A stretch of DNA of 64,000 nucleotides from Pseudomonas farris (GCF_019145235.1 NZ_JAHSTV010000003.1:248001-312000), one strand, 5' to 3'. Counted from the stretch's first letter, positions 30,262-39,717 are shown. Translations and numbers: made by a program. Notes: a model not told the origin generated them from the letters alone.

Positions 30262-30329
30262 CACTACTTTGTGCCTGAGCCCGACTCTCTGCGGGCAGTT
30301 CCTCGACCCTTCTGCGCGTGAGGTGCACC

Positions 30330-30752
30330 ATGGCCAAAGTTATTTTGAAGAAAAAAGTCGACGTTGAAACTAACGCCTTGGGCGACGTCAAATCGTATGC
30401 CCGCAAGATCTGGCTCGCTGGTCTGGGTGCTTACACCAAGGTCGGCCAAGAGGGTAGCGAGTACGTTCAAGAGCTGATCAAGGCTGGTCAAGCTGTTGAA
30501 AAGAAAGGCAAAAAGGTCGTCACTGAAAAACTTGAAGCGGCCAATGCCGAGATCGATGAAGCCAAGAGTGAAGTGAGCACTTTCAAAGGCAAAGTCGAAC
30601 TTCAACTCGATAAGGTCGAGCGGGCTTTCGATACACGTATCGCAAGTGCCTTGAATCGTATCGGCATTCCGTCTAAACATGACGTTGAGACACTCTCTGC
30701 TAAGCTCGATGAGCTGACGGCATTGCTCGAACGTGTCGCGCGTAAATCTTAA
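30330..30752 (+). CDS. phaI: PHA granule-associated protein (phasin) PhaI
   Basis: The 140-residue phasin coats polyhydroxyalkanoate granules. The conserved phasin block YARKIWLAGLGAYTKVGQEG is near residue 25, followed by long amphipathic/coiled-coil helices rich in Lys and Glu and a C-terminal heptad stretch (VETLSAKLDELTALLERVA). I chose the ATG at 30330 with GAGGTG upstream; an in-frame GTG four codons earlier is less likely. phaF follows after 10 bp, and its N-terminal half is clearly paralogous. Confidence 0.94.
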   Translation: MAKVILKKKVDVETNALGDVKSYARKIWLAGLGAYTKVGQEGSEYVQELIKAGQAVEKKGKKVVTEKLEAANAEIDEAKSEVSTFKGKVELQLDKVERAFDTRIASALNRIGIPSKHDVETLSAKLDELTALLERVARKS

Positions 30753-30762
30753 GGAGAACGGG

Positions 30763-31551
30763 ATGGCTGGTAAAAAGAATACTGAAAAAGAAGGCAGCTC
30801 GTGGATCGGGAAGGTCGAAGACTACTCCCGCAAGATCTGGCTGGCTGGTTTAGGCGTGTACTCGAAGATCGACACTGACGGCAGCAAGCTCTTCGATACA
30901 TTGGTTAAGGACGGCGAGAAAGCCGAGAAGCTCACCAAGAGCGCTGTCGGCAAAAAAGTCGATGCCGCCAAGGACTCCGCTTCGTCGGCCAAGTCGCGCA
31001 TCAGCGGCGTGAAAGATCGTGCACTGGGCAAATGGGATGAGCTGGAAGGGGCTTTCGACAAGCGTCTGAACAGCGCCATTTCGCGCCTGGGTGTACCGAG
31101 CCGCAATGAGGTCAAGGCACTGCACAGCAAGGTCGATACTCTGACCAAGCAAATCGAAAAACTCACCGGTGCCAAGGTTGCGCCTGTTGCGGCGAAAACC
31201 GCGGCGGCCAAACCAGCGGCCAAAAGCGTAGCCAAACCATTGGCCAAGGCTGCCGCTAAACCGGCAACCAAAACTGCCGCAGCGAAACCTGCAGCGAAAC
31301 CTGCAGCCAAAGCGGCCGCAAAACCTGCAGCTAAAACCGCAGCGGCCAAACCCGTTGCAGCGAAGAAGCCAGCAGCCAAGAAGCCAGCAGTGAAAAAACC
31401 GGCAGCCCCGAAAGCGGCTGCACCAAAACCAGCAGCGGCTGCCGCCAAGCCGGTAACCCCGGTCAGCACGGCGAACTCCGCCACTGCACCGACCCCTGCT
31501 GTAACCCCGACTGCCGCGCCGGCTCCATCGACGCCAACCAGTCAGTCCTGA
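30763..31551 (+). CDS. phaF: PHA granule-associated protein PhaF (phasin with histone-like tail)
   Basis: The 262-residue protein has two parts. Residues 1-140 repeat the phasin layout of PhaI (YSRKIWLAGLGVYSKIDTDG, GVPSRNEVKALHSKVDTLTKQ). Residues 145-230 are AAKPAAK-type repeats as in histone H1-like proteins, which bind DNA and are known in P. putida to help distribute granules between daughter cells. A Pro/Thr/Ala tail ends the protein. The repeat number is probably variable between strains. AAGGAG lies 7 bases ahead of the ATG at 30763. Confidence 0.94.
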   Translation: MAGKKNTEKEGSSWIGKVEDYSRKIWLAGLGVYSKIDTDGSKLFDTLVKDGEKAEKLTKSAVGKKVDAAKDSASSAKSRISGVKDRALGKWDELEGAFDKRLNSAISRLGVPSRNEVKALHSKVDTLTKQIEKLTGAKVAPVAAKTAAAKPAAKSVAKPLAKAAAKPATKTAAAKPAAKPAAKAAAKPAAKTAAAKPVAAKKPAAKKPAVKKPAAPKAAAPKPAAAAAKPVTPVSTANSATAPTPAVTPTAAPAPSTPTSQS

Positions 31552-31562
31552 GTTCAGGACTA

Positions 31563-31597
31563 AAAAAACGCCCGGCCTGCAAAGGTCGGGCGTTTTT
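31563..31597 (+). terminator. Rho-independent terminator of phaIF
   Basis: The hairpin CGCCCGGCCT-GCAA-AGGTCGGGCG is preceded by an A-run and followed by TTTTT, 12 bases after the phaF stop. Confidence 0.9.
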
Positions 31598-31636
31598 GTT
31601 TTGAAGATTCAAGATTTGGGTCGCTTGTCGAAAAAA

Positions 31637-31714
31637 GATCGCAGCCTTCGGCAACTCCTACAGGGGATTGCGTATACCTGTAGGAGCTGCCGAAGGCTGC
31701 GATCTTTTGATCTT
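31637..31714. repeat. Inverted repeat of the GATCGCAGCCTTCGGC type
   Basis: GATCGCAGCCTTCGGCA with CTCCTACAGG is inverted as CCTGTAGGAG with CTGCCGAAGGCTGCGATC (ending at 31714), around an inner spacer of about 15 bp. One base is extra in the left arm. This is a third repetitive palindrome class, located between the convergent phaF and phaD; the right arm overlaps the last bases of phaD. Confidence 0.85.
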
Positions 31715-32330
31715 AATGCTCTTCCAGATACTGCAACGCCAACCGCTCGGTCGCAATCTTGATCGGCGGCAGCAAGTGCGGCGCCACGAGCATCATGATC
31801 TGATACACCACCAGTCGCACTTCACCTTCACGGTCGAGAATCCGTTGATAGTCCAGTGAAAACAGCAAGGTCATGGTGATTTGTTCCACCAGCTGCCCCA
31901 GCGCCTGGGTGTCACTGACCAACTGACCTTGAGCTTTCAACTGTGCCAGCAATGACGCCAGTGTGCGCTTCAACGCATTGAGCAGGTTGCGTATCCCCTT
32001 GGCCAGTTTCGGCAGGCGGCCAGCAAGGTTCGACAGGTCCTGGAACAGAAACCGGTAATGGGCCAGGCGTTCGATGATCAGGTGCAGGAACAGCCAGTAA
32101 TCTTCGGGCGCCAATTCCACATCGGACGGTGGATCGAGCAAGGGCGTCAGCTCGGCCTGGAAACGCTCGAACAGCCCGAGGATCAGCGGTTCCTTGCCGT
32201 GGAAGTGGTAGTAAAGGTTGCCCGGGCTGATGCCCATTTCGTTGGCCACTTCCATGGTGGACACATTCGGTTCGCCCTTCTGATTGAACAACTGCAGGGC
32301 ACATTCGAGAATCCGGTCGCGGGTTTTCAT
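31713..32330 (-). CDS. phaD: TetR-family regulator PhaD
   Basis: The 205-residue regulator has a TetR helix-turn-helix at the N-terminus (TRDRILECALQLFNQKG, STMEVANEMGISPGNLYYHF). In P. putida PhaD activates the phaC1 and phaI promoters and responds to a PHA-pathway acyl-CoA (established knowledge). It is the last gene of phaC1-Z-C2-D and converges on phaIF. The length matches orthologues. Confidence 0.94.
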   Translation of the reverse strand: MKTRDRILECALQLFNQKGEPNVSTMEVANEMGISPGNLYYHFHGKEPLILGLFERFQAELTPLLDPPSDVELAPEDYWLFLHLIIERLAHYRFLFQDLSNLAGRLPKLAKGIRNLLNALKRTLASLLAQLKAQGQLVSDTQALGQLVEQITMTLLFSLDYQRILDREGEVRLVVYQIMMLVAPHLLPPIKIATERLALQYLEEH

Positions 32331-32389
32331 CCAGTCTTCTTAATGGTCGAGTCATGCCACGGCCATTGGCGGCCGTGGTTCGTTGAACG

Positions 32390-34072
32390 TCAGCGCACGC
32401 GCACGTAAGTACCGGGTGCCGCCTCCATCGGTGGATAGTTCTGGTTGCCGAGGGTCATCTGGGTTTCGCGTTGCGCGCCGGAGCGTTCCTGAATCCAGCC
32501 CAGCCATGGCGTCCACCAACTACCGTCGACGCGCTTGGCGTCGTAATACCAGGCCCGTGGGTCGCTGCTCAGTTTCGGATTCTCGACGTAGTTGGCTTTC
32601 GGATTGTGGGGCGGGTTGAGAATGCTCTGCACATGACCGCTATTGGACAGCACAAAGCGCCGCTCGCCACCCAGCAGCAATGTCGAGCGATACACCGCAT
32701 CCCATGGGGTGATGTGATCATTCATGCCCGCCACGCTGAAGCTGTCGACAGTGACTTTCTGCAGGTCGATCGGCGTGCCGCACACTTCCAGCCCGCCCGG
32801 ATGACTCAGTGGGTTGTGCTTGAAGAAGTCCAGCAGGTCGCCATGAAACGCTGCCGGCAGCCGGGTGTTGTCATTGTTCCAATAGAGGATATCGAACGCC
32901 GGCGGCTCCTTGCCCAGCAGGTAGTTGTTGACGAAGTAATTCCAGATCAAGTCGTTGGGGCGCATCCAGGCAAACACCCTGGCCATGTCACGACCTTCCA
33001 GAACACCCTTCTGGTACGAGCGGCGCTTGGCCGCTTCCAGTGTCTGTTCGTCGGCGAAGAGGGTGGCCGGGCTGTCTATCTGACTGTCGAGCATGCTGAC
33101 CAAGTAGGTCGAGCTGGACACCCGTCGTAGCTGCCGCTTGGCCTGCAAGTGCCCTTGCAGCGCGGCAATGGTCAGCCCGCCGGCGCAGGCACCCATCAGG
33201 TTGACCTCGCGAGCGCCGGTGATCGCCCGGCATACATTCATCGCTTCTTCGGCGGCTTCGACGTAAGACGACAGCCCCCATTCGCGATGACGCACATCAG
33301 GGTTGCGCCAGCTGATAACGAAGGTCTGCAAACCGTTTTTAAGGGCGAACTGGACGAAGCTGTTAGCGGGGCTCAAGTCAAAAATGTAGTACTTGTTGAT
33401 CTGTGGCGGCACGATCAGCAAGGGCTTGGCATACTGCTTTTCGCTCATCGGTTTGTATTGGATCAGTTCCAGCAGCTCATTGCGAAACACCACAGAGCCG
33501 GTGGTGGTGGCGACCGTTTTGCCCACCTCGAATGCTTGTTTGGTGACTTGTCTTGGAAGGCCGTCGTTGTGGAGGAGGTCGTCGAGCAAATGGCCAATGC
33601 CCCGGACCAGGCTGCTGCCACCGGAGTTGAAGAGTTCCTTGATCGCCAGCGGATTGAGCAGGGTGTTGGATGGCGCCACGGCGTCGTTGATCAAGGCAAA
33701 GGCGAAGTGGGCGCGGGCACGATCCTCCGGGCTCATGTTGCTTTCGTCGATCCAGCTTTTGACTTCTTTCTGCCAGCTCAGATAGGCCTGCAAGCTGCGG
33801 CGATAAAAAGGATTGAGGCTCCACGTCGGGTCGGCAAAGCGACTGTCTTGGGGGTTGGTCGGGTGCAGGGTTTCACCCAACAGTACGCGGCCCAACTGGC
33901 CACCCAGCTTCAAGGCATGCCGGGCCGTATACACCGGATTGCGCAGGCCGTGGGTGGCCAGGCTGCGCAAGGTCGAAAGCAGGTCCCGGCCGCGCAGACC
34001 GGTAACCGCACTCTGTGCATTGATGAATGCAGCGGGAGTGGGCAGAGAGCCCTTCGCTGGTTTGTCGCGCAT
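32390..34072 (-). CDS. phaC2: Class II PHA synthase 2
   Basis: The 560-residue synthase polymerises (R)-3-hydroxyacyl-CoA of medium chain length on the granule surface. The nucleophile is Cys296 in the lipase-like box MGACAGGLT; the acid lies in AGMNDHITPW and the histidine in SNSGHVQSILNPP. The N-terminal class II domain (GLRGRDLLSTLRSLA) is present. It is paralogous to PhaC1 along its whole length; the boxes differ (GACAGG here, GACSGG in PhaC1). It is followed by phaD at 59 bp. Confidence 0.96.
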   Translation of the reverse strand: MRDKPAKGSLPTPAAFINAQSAVTGLRGRDLLSTLRSLATHGLRNPVYTARHALKLGGQLGRVLLGETLHPTNPQDSRFADPTWSLNPFYRRSLQAYLSWQKEVKSWIDESNMSPEDRARAHFAFALINDAVAPSNTLLNPLAIKELFNSGGSSLVRGIGHLLDDLLHNDGLPRQVTKQAFEVGKTVATTTGSVVFRNELLELIQYKPMSEKQYAKPLLIVPPQINKYYIFDLSPANSFVQFALKNGLQTFVISWRNPDVRHREWGLSSYVEAAEEAMNVCRAITGAREVNLMGACAGGLTIAALQGHLQAKRQLRRVSSSTYLVSMLDSQIDSPATLFADEQTLEAAKRRSYQKGVLEGRDMARVFAWMRPNDLIWNYFVNNYLLGKEPPAFDILYWNNDNTRLPAAFHGDLLDFFKHNPLSHPGGLEVCGTPIDLQKVTVDSFSVAGMNDHITPWDAVYRSTLLLGGERRFVLSNSGHVQSILNPPHNPKANYVENPKLSSDPRAWYYDAKRVDGSWWTPWLGWIQERSGAQRETQMTLGNQNYPPMEAAPGTYVRVR

Positions 34073-34186
34073 GAGTTAACACTCCTTCGTCATCAGGCCA
34101 AAAACAAACACACCCGAACAAAACACCATAGACGTTGTTGCGGATTGTTGCGCGGCACGGCGTCCTGCCGAGCAATACTGCGTCGG

Positions 34187-35041
34187 TTAACTGCCCGATG
34201 GCGCCGGATGCGGATGCATCACGGCACGCTGACGTTCTTCCTCAAGAAACTTCATGATGATGGGCGCCACCGCTTCGGCACGGGTAATCAAAAACAGATG
34301 CCCATCGTCGATGATGTGCAATTGGGCGTTTGGGATTCGCCAAGCCAACATGCGCATGTTGATCAGCGGGATCAGTGGATCGTCGTCGCCGGCCAACACC
34401 AACGTTGGCTGGTTAATCTTGTGCAGCCAGTGAATGCTGGTCCAGCCGAAGCCGGCGAACAGTTGCCAGTAATAACCGAGTTTGCCTGCCGAGCGGACCC
34501 TGGCGGCGTGACTGGCTGCCAGGGTCGGATCGCGACGGAACGAACCGCCATAGATCATCGGTGCGATGCGGATCACATGGGATGGCTGGATGTAGCGCCG
34601 TGGGCTGGCCATCATCCACAGCACTTTAGGCTTGCCCGGCACCATCACGGTACCGGCCGCTGTAGCCGCCAGCACCAGCTTCTTGCAGCGCTCGGGATAG
34701 TCATGGGCGAATTGCTGCGCCAGGGCGCCACCCCACGACACACCAATCACATTGACTTGCCCGTAATCGAGATAGTCGAGCATTCGCGCCGTGAGTTTCG
34801 CCAGGCCCGAAAAACGATACGGGCGGTTGGGCGTCGATGAACCGCCGACGCCGGGGACGTCGAAGGCAATGACTTCCAGGTCCGGATCCAGAGCCTGGAC
34901 GAACGGGAATATCAGCTCCAGGTTGGCGCCGATGCCGTTGAAAATCAGCAAGGGCGTCAAGTGAGGCTTGCCGGGGCGTACCGCTGTGCGGAGGGTCTGG
35001 CCATCCAGGTTGACGGTACGAAAGACGAACGGTTGCGGCAT
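34187..35041 (-). CDS. phaZ: Intracellular PHA depolymerase
   Basis: The 284-residue alpha/beta hydrolase degrades stored medium-chain PHA inside the cell. The nucleophile motif is VSWGGALAQQF (family GVSWGG), the acid lies in LAGDDDPLIPL and the histidine in IDDGHLFLI. It starts MPQPFVFRTVNLDGQTLRTA, as orthologues do. It lies between the two synthase genes, the standard order in Pseudomonas, so synthesis and breakdown are co-transcribed. Confidence 0.96.
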   Translation of the reverse strand: MPQPFVFRTVNLDGQTLRTAVRPGKPHLTPLLIFNGIGANLELIFPFVQALDPDLEVIAFDVPGVGGSSTPNRPYRFSGLAKLTARMLDYLDYGQVNVIGVSWGGALAQQFAHDYPERCKKLVLAATAAGTVMVPGKPKVLWMMASPRRYIQPSHVIRIAPMIYGGSFRRDPTLAASHAARVRSAGKLGYYWQLFAGFGWTSIHWLHKINQPTLVLAGDDDPLIPLINMRMLAWRIPNAQLHIIDDGHLFLITRAEAVAPIIMKFLEEERQRAVMHPHPAPSGS

Positions 35042-35175
35042 GCACAGAGCCCTGTAGGTTTTAAACGCTGATCGAGCCGTCCCGGGCCGTCGCAGAATGT
35101 TCGAGGCTGGCCTCGAGAGTAATAGATAGAGATCGCGGCACCTCCCAGTGCCGCGGACTGCGAGTTAGTTGAAGC

Positions 35176-36855
35176 TCAACGTTCATGCACATAAGTACCC
35201 GGCGAAGCTTCACCTGCGGGATAGGCCTTGTTGCCAAGGTGGGCGGGGGATTTTTTCAGTTTGCCCGAACGCTCGGCCTGCCACGCCTGCCAATGCAACC
35301 ACCAGGAATCGGTGTGCTTGGTGGAGTTTTCCAACCACTCTTCGGCTTTGACCGGCATTTCGATACTGGTCATGTAGCGTGCTTTCGGATTGCCCGGAGG
35401 GTTCAGAATGCTTTGGATGTGCCCGCTGCTGGACAGCACGAACTCGACCTTGCCGCCGAACAGCTGCGCGGATTTGTAGCAGGACTTCCACGGAGTGATG
35501 TGATCGTTGGTACCGGCCAGGGAAAAGATGTCGGCGGTCACCTGCTTGAGGTCAATCGGCGTGCCGCACACTTCCAGGGCATCGGAGCGGATCAGTGGGT
35601 TGTTTTTGAACATCTCGATCAGGTCGCCGTGGAACGCCGCGGGCAACCGGGTGGTGTCGTTGTTCCAGAACAAGATGTCGAAAACCGGCGGCTCATTACC
35701 CAGCAGGTAGTTGTTGACCCAGTAGTTCCAGATCAGGTCGTTGGGGCGCATCCAGGCGAAAACTTTCGCCATGTCGCGACCTTCCAGCACACCGGCCTGG
35801 TAGGAATGGCGCTTGGCGGCTTCGAGGGTCTGCTCGTCGACGAACAGGGCTACGTCGCTGTCCAGGGTGGTGTCCAGCACGCTGACCAGCAGGGTGAGGG
35901 CGTTGACCTTCTTCTCACCGATCGCTGCGTAGTGACCCAGCAGGGCGGTGCAGGTGATGCCGCCGGAGCAGGCACCGAGCATGTTCACGTCTTTGCTGCC
36001 GGTAATCGCGGTGACGACATCGACCGCTTCCTTGAGCGCTTCGATGTAGGTCGACAGACCCCACTCGCGCTGCTCCTTGGTCGGGTTGCGCCAGCTGACG
36101 ATGAACGTCTGCACGTTGTTACGCAGGCAGAAGCGCGCCAGGCTCTTGTCCGGGCTCAGGTCGAAAACGTAGAACTTGTTGATCTGTGGCGGCACCACCA
36201 GCAGCGGGCGTTCATGCACCTGCTCGGTGATCGGTCGGTACTGGATCAACTCCAGCACATCGTTGCGAAACACCACTGCGCCTTCGGTTACGCCGAGGCT
36301 CTTGCCGACTTCGAATGCACCCATGTTGACCTGGCTCGGCATACCGCCGTTGTGCACCAGATCCTTGGCCAGATGGGAGAGGCCGTCGAGCAGGCTCTTG
36401 CCACCGGTTTCGAAGAAGCGTTTGACTGCCGCCGGGTTGGCCGCCGTGTTGGTCGGGGCCATGGCTTCGGTCATGAGGTTGATCACGAAATGACCGCGAG
36501 CGACGTCCTTGGGCGAGAGGTTGCTGTCATCGATCCACGCGTGAAGCTCCTTGCGCCACGCCAGATAAGTTTGCAAATAACGTTTGTAGAGCGGGTTCTG
36601 ACTCCACGCCGGGTCAAGGAAGCGACGGTCATCACTTTGCGGTTGAAGCTCGGATTTTCCGAGCAGCACGTTCTTGAGTTCGATGCCGAAATGGGCGACA
36701 TGCCTGGCACTGTGGATGGGTTGTCTGATGGCCTGGCTCAGCACCATGCGTGCAGAACCCAGTAGATCCTTTCTACGCAGCCCAACAACAGGATTCAGTC
36801 CCAAGGTATTTTCTGAAGCCTGGAATTTCAGGTCATCGTTTTGCTTGTTACTCAT
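35176..36855 (-). CDS. phaC1: Class II PHA synthase 1
   Basis: The 559-residue class II synthase is the main polymerase for medium-chain PHA. Catalytic Cys296 is in MLGACSGGIT; the acid lies in AGTNDHITPWKS and the histidine in SSSGHIQSILNPP. It starts MSNKQNDDLKFQASENTLGL and is the first gene of the phaC1-Z-C2-D operon. A sigma-54-like promoter lies about 110 bp upstream (36965-36980). Confidence 0.97.
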   Translation of the reverse strand: MSNKQNDDLKFQASENTLGLNPVVGLRRKDLLGSARMVLSQAIRQPIHSARHVAHFGIELKNVLLGKSELQPQSDDRRFLDPAWSQNPLYKRYLQTYLAWRKELHAWIDDSNLSPKDVARGHFVINLMTEAMAPTNTAANPAAVKRFFETGGKSLLDGLSHLAKDLVHNGGMPSQVNMGAFEVGKSLGVTEGAVVFRNDVLELIQYRPITEQVHERPLLVVPPQINKFYVFDLSPDKSLARFCLRNNVQTFIVSWRNPTKEQREWGLSTYIEALKEAVDVVTAITGSKDVNMLGACSGGITCTALLGHYAAIGEKKVNALTLLVSVLDTTLDSDVALFVDEQTLEAAKRHSYQAGVLEGRDMAKVFAWMRPNDLIWNYWVNNYLLGNEPPVFDILFWNNDTTRLPAAFHGDLIEMFKNNPLIRSDALEVCGTPIDLKQVTADIFSLAGTNDHITPWKSCYKSAQLFGGKVEFVLSSSGHIQSILNPPGNPKARYMTSIEMPVKAEEWLENSTKHTDSWWLHWQAWQAERSGKLKKSPAHLGNKAYPAGEASPGTYVHER

Positions 36856-36964
36856 CTACGACGCTCCATTGTCCTGAGGCGAGTACCGGAGCCCAGCTGT
36901 GTAGTCACACAACAAACGCCAGGTACTACTGCTCGGGTGACCGTTAATTGCGCATAGCTACAAA

Positions 36965-36980
36965 TGCACGGAACTTGCCA
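36965..36980 (-). promoter_or_regulatory. Sigma-54-like promoter of phaC1
   Basis: On the minus strand the sequence is TGGCAAG, TTCC, GTGCA, which matches TGGCACG-N4-TTGCW at 10 of 12 positions with the -24 GG and -12 GC intact. A -24/-12 promoter before phaC1 was described in P. aeruginosa. The rest of the 36856-37097 gap shows a weak hairpin (CCTCT/AGAGG near 37075-37092) that may end the DUF971 transcript. Confidence 0.65.
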
Positions 36981-37097
36981 GCTCCATTGGTTACCCGAGT
37001 TTAATTTTTTTCGCAAGCGGGCCAATCGTTGACCCGGCAGCCAAGCATTCAAACAGATGGAATTAGAAAATGCCCTCTAAATAGCCAGAGGCCTGAT

Positions 37098-37475
37098 TTA
37101 GAGCATCAGCTTGACGACCGACTCATTCGGATCACGGGTCTTTCCAGCCGCTTTGAGTTCCGCAAGATAATCGTTCCAGAGATCTTCCTGGCGCACTGCC
37201 AGTTGGTACAGATATTCCCAAGTGAACAGGCCGCTGTCGTGGCCGTCGTCGAAGGTCAATTTCAGTGCGTACTGACCGGCCGGTTCGACCTTGCTCAGGC
37301 CGACGCCGATCTTGCCAAATTGCAGGATAGGTTTGCCGTGGCCCTGGACCTCGGCGGAGGGGGAGTGCACGCGGAGAAATTCGGCGGGCAGGTGATATTC
37401 CTCGCCGGACGCGTATTTGAGCGTCAGGGTTTTTGAGGCTTTGTGGAGTTTGATGTCGGTGGGGAGTTGGGTCAT
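37098..37475 (-). CDS. DUF971 family protein
   Basis: The 125-residue protein is of the DUF971 (gamma-butyrobetaine hydroxylase-like N-terminal) family: PTDIKLHKASKTLTLKYASG at the start, then EYHLPAEFLRVHSPSAEVQG and a core KLTFDDGHDSGLFTWEYLY. These are the zinc/fold residues of the family seen without any hydroxylase domain. The function is unknown; related proteins have been linked to Fe-S carrier handling, which is not visible here. I chose ATG 37475 (MTQLPTDIK) with GACTG only weakly ahead; the longer upstream frame runs through a REP arm. It is followed by phaC1 after about 240 bp and preceded by hslU. Confidence 0.88.
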   Translation of the reverse strand: MTQLPTDIKLHKASKTLTLKYASGEEYHLPAEFLRVHSPSAEVQGHGKPILQFGKIGVGLSKVEPAGQYALKLTFDDGHDSGLFTWEYLYQLAVRQEDLWNDYLAELKAAGKTRDPNESVVKLML

Positions 37476-37539
37476 GGCCGGCAGTCCGTCTTTGTGGGAG
37501 ACCTGTTGGAACCTGATCTGCAAAACACCACAGTTCAAA

Positions 37540-37629
37540 TGTGGGAGCGGGCTTGCTCGCGAAGGCGGTGTAACAGTCAACTCAGATGTTGAATGTTACG
37601 GCCTCTTCGCGAGCAAGCCCGCTCCCACA
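37540..37629. repeat. REP pair (inverted, subtype T)
   Basis: The arms at 37540-37563 (TGTGGGAGCGGGCTTGCTCG...) and 37606-37629 are perfect inverses with a 42 bp spacer. The pair lies between hslU and the DUF971 gene. Confidence 0.93.
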
Positions 37630-37654
37630 GGTTCGCTGACACTGTAAGTATGGC

Positions 37655-38995
37655 TTACAGGATATAACGGGACAGGTCTTCGTTCTGCGCCAATTCGCCC
37701 AAGTGACTGTTGACGTAGTCGGCATCGATCAGGATCGGCTTGTCCTCGTGGGTGCTGGCCAGATCGCCGGCGCTGAACGACACCTCTTCGAGCAGGCGCT
37801 CGAGCAGGGTGTGCAGGCGACGGGCACCGATGTTTTCGGTTTTCTCGTTGACCTGCCAGGCGATCTCGGCGAGACGCTTGATGCCGTCCGGCAGGAATTC
37901 GATGAGCAGACCTTCGGTTTTCAGCAGTGCACAGTACTGCTCGGTGAGCGATGCATGCGGCTCGCTGAGGATGCGCTCGAAATCTTCCGGGCTCAGGGCC
38001 TTGAGTTCGACCCGAATCGGCAGACGACCTTGCAGCTCTGGCACCAGATCGCTCGGTTTGCTCAGGTGGAACGCACCGGAGGCGATGAACAGGATGTGGT
38101 CAGTCTTGACCATGCCCAGTTTGGTGTTGACGGTGCAGCCTTCGATCAGCGGCAGCAAGTCGCGCTGTACGCCTTCGCGGGACACGTCGATGCCACCGGA
38201 ATTGCCACGCTTGGCGACCTTGTCGATTTCGTCAATGAACACGATGCCGTGCTGCTCGACGGCTTCCAGGGCCTTGGCCTTCAGTTCTTCTTCGTTGACC
38301 AGGCGACCGGCTTCTTCGTCGCGAACCAGTTTCAGCGCTTCCTTGACCTTGAGCTTGCGGTTTTTGCGCTTGCCCTTGCCCATGTTGGCGAACAGGCTCT
38401 GCAGCTGGTTGGTCATTTCTTCCATGCCCGGTGGCGCGGAGATATCGACGCCGGTCGCTTCGGCCACTTCGATTTCGATCTCCTTGTCATCCAGCTGACC
38501 TTCACGCAGGCGTTTGCGGAACAGCTGACGGGTGTTGGAATCCTGGGACGGTGCGGCGTCCTCGTTGCTGAAGCCCATGCGTGCCGGTGGCAGCAAAGCG
38601 TCGAGGATGCGCTCTTCGGCGGCGTCTTCGGCGCGGTGACGAACCTTGGTCATTTCCTGTTCGCGCAGCAGCTTGATCGCGGCGTCGGCCAGATCACGAA
38701 TGATCGATTCGACGTCACGGCCGACATAGCCCACTTCGGTGAACTTGGTCGCTTCGACTTTGATGAACGGCGCGTTGGCGAGCTTGGCCAAGCGACGGGC
38801 GATCTCGGTTTTACCGACACCGGTCGGGCCGATCATCAGGATGTTCTTGGGGGTGACTTCGACGCGCAGCTCTTCGGGCAGCTGCATCCGGCGCCAGCGG
38901 TTGCGCAAGGCGATGGCGACGGCGCGTTTGGCATCGTCCTGGCCGATGATATGGCGATTGAGTTCGTGGACGATTTCACGGGGGGTCATGGGCAT
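37655..38995 (-). CDS. hslU: ATP-dependent protease ATPase subunit HslU
   Basis: The 446-residue AAA+ unfoldase feeds substrates to HslV. Walker A is [15 protein letters not shown] (near residue 55), the intermediate I domain follows (about 110-240, Glu/Lys/Arg rich), Walker B is [13 protein letters not shown], and sensor/Arg-finger parts are near [11 protein letters not shown]. The C-terminus ends DLSRYIL, the tail that docks into HslV. It lies 54 bp after hslV in the same operon. Confidence 0.97.
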   Translation of the reverse strand: MPMTPREIVHELNRHIIGQDDAKRAVAIALRNRWRRMQLPEELRVEVTPKNILMIGPTGVGKTEIARRLAKLANAPFIKVEATKFTEVGYVGRDVESIIRDLADAAIKLLREQEMTKVRHRAEDAAEERILDALLPPARMGFSNEDAAPSQDSNTRQLFRKRLREGQLDDKEIEIEVAEATGVDISAPPGMEEMTNQLQSLFANMGKGKRKNRKLKVKEALKLVRDEEAGRLVNEEELKAKALEAVEQHGIVFIDEIDKVAKRGNSGGIDVSREGVQRDLLPLIEGCTVNTKLGMVKTDHILFIASGAFHLSKPSDLVPELQGRLPIRVELKALSPEDFERILSEPHASLTEQYCALLKTEGLLIEFLPDGIKRLAEIAWQVNEKTENIGARRLHTLLERLLEEVSFSAGDLASTHEDKPILIDADYVNSHLGELAQNEDLSRYIL

Positions 38996-39049
38996 AATAA
39001 TTGGCGGTCCTCAAGCAAAAGTGAGCCGTGGCGCTAGGCCGAAACAGGC

Positions 39050-39580
39050 TTACTCGGCGAGGTCCTGCTCCTCAATGGTGAAGGTGTGGTTGGTGAATAC
39101 GCAGATGTCGCCGGCGATGCCGAGCGCTGTTTCGACAATTTCCCGCGCCGACAAATCGGTTTTCTTCAACAGGGCACTCGCGGCAGCCTGGGCGTAGCCG
39201 CCGCCGGAACCCATGGCGATCAGGCCTTCTTCGGGCTCAACCACGTCACCGTTGCCAGTGATGATCAGAGAGGCATCTTTGTTGGCGACCGCGAGCATGG
39301 CTTCGAGGCGGCTCAGGGAGCGGTCGGTGCGCCATTCTTTGGCGAGTTCGACGGCGGCGCGAACCAGGTGACCTTGATGTTTCTCAAGCTGGCCTTCAAA
39401 ACGCTCGAAGAGGGTGAAGGCGTCAGCGGTGGCCCCGGCAAAACCGGCGATAACCTGGCCGTGGTAGAGGCGACGAACTTTCTTCGCGTTGCCTTTCATC
39501 ACGGTATTGCCGAGTGAAACCTGGCCGTCGCCGCCCATGACGACTTTGCCGTGGCGGCGAACTGAAACGATGGTGGTCAA
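39050..39580 (-). CDS. hslV: ATP-dependent protease subunit HslV
   Basis: The 176-residue peptidase is a threonine protease like proteasome beta subunits. The sequence begins [20 protein letters not shown]; after Met removal Thr1 is the nucleophile, and the GDGQVSLG and GSGGGYA motifs are typical. It forms the HslVU heat-shock protease with hslU downstream. A heat-shock promoter match lies upstream at 39625-39652. Confidence 0.97.
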   Translation of the reverse strand: MTTIVSVRRHGKVVMGGDGQVSLGNTVMKGNAKKVRRLYHGQVIAGFAGATADAFTLFERFEGQLEKHQGHLVRAAVELAKEWRTDRSLSRLEAMLAVANKDASLIITGNGDVVEPEEGLIAMGSGGGYAQAAASALLKKTDLSAREIVETALGIAGDICVFTNHTFTIEEQDLAE

Positions 39581-39624
39581 GGGAGAGTCTCCACGCAGCG
39601 GGGCGAAAATGCCTATGCCAACTC

Positions 39625-39652
39625 ATATGGGGGTGGTGGAGCGTTTTTCAAC
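39625..39652 (-). promoter_or_regulatory. Sigma-32 (RpoH) promoter of hslVU
   Basis: On the minus strand GTTGAAA, 13 bases, CCCCATAT matches the heat-shock consensus CTTGAAA-N13-CCCCATNT in all but the first base. It lies about 45 bp before the hslV start, the expected place for this heat-shock operon. Confidence 0.8.
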
Positions 39653-39717
39653 TGTAGGACGCGGCGGGGGACGAGCGGTGTAGGGCAGGTGGAGGAGGCG
39701 GTGTCGCTGATGACGCC

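Noticed and set aside
31186..31440. AAACCTGC/AAACCAGC-like repeats that could be read as a tandem repeat array
   Set aside because: They are the codons of the AAKP repeats in the PhaF histone-like tail; there are no constant repeats with unique spacers.
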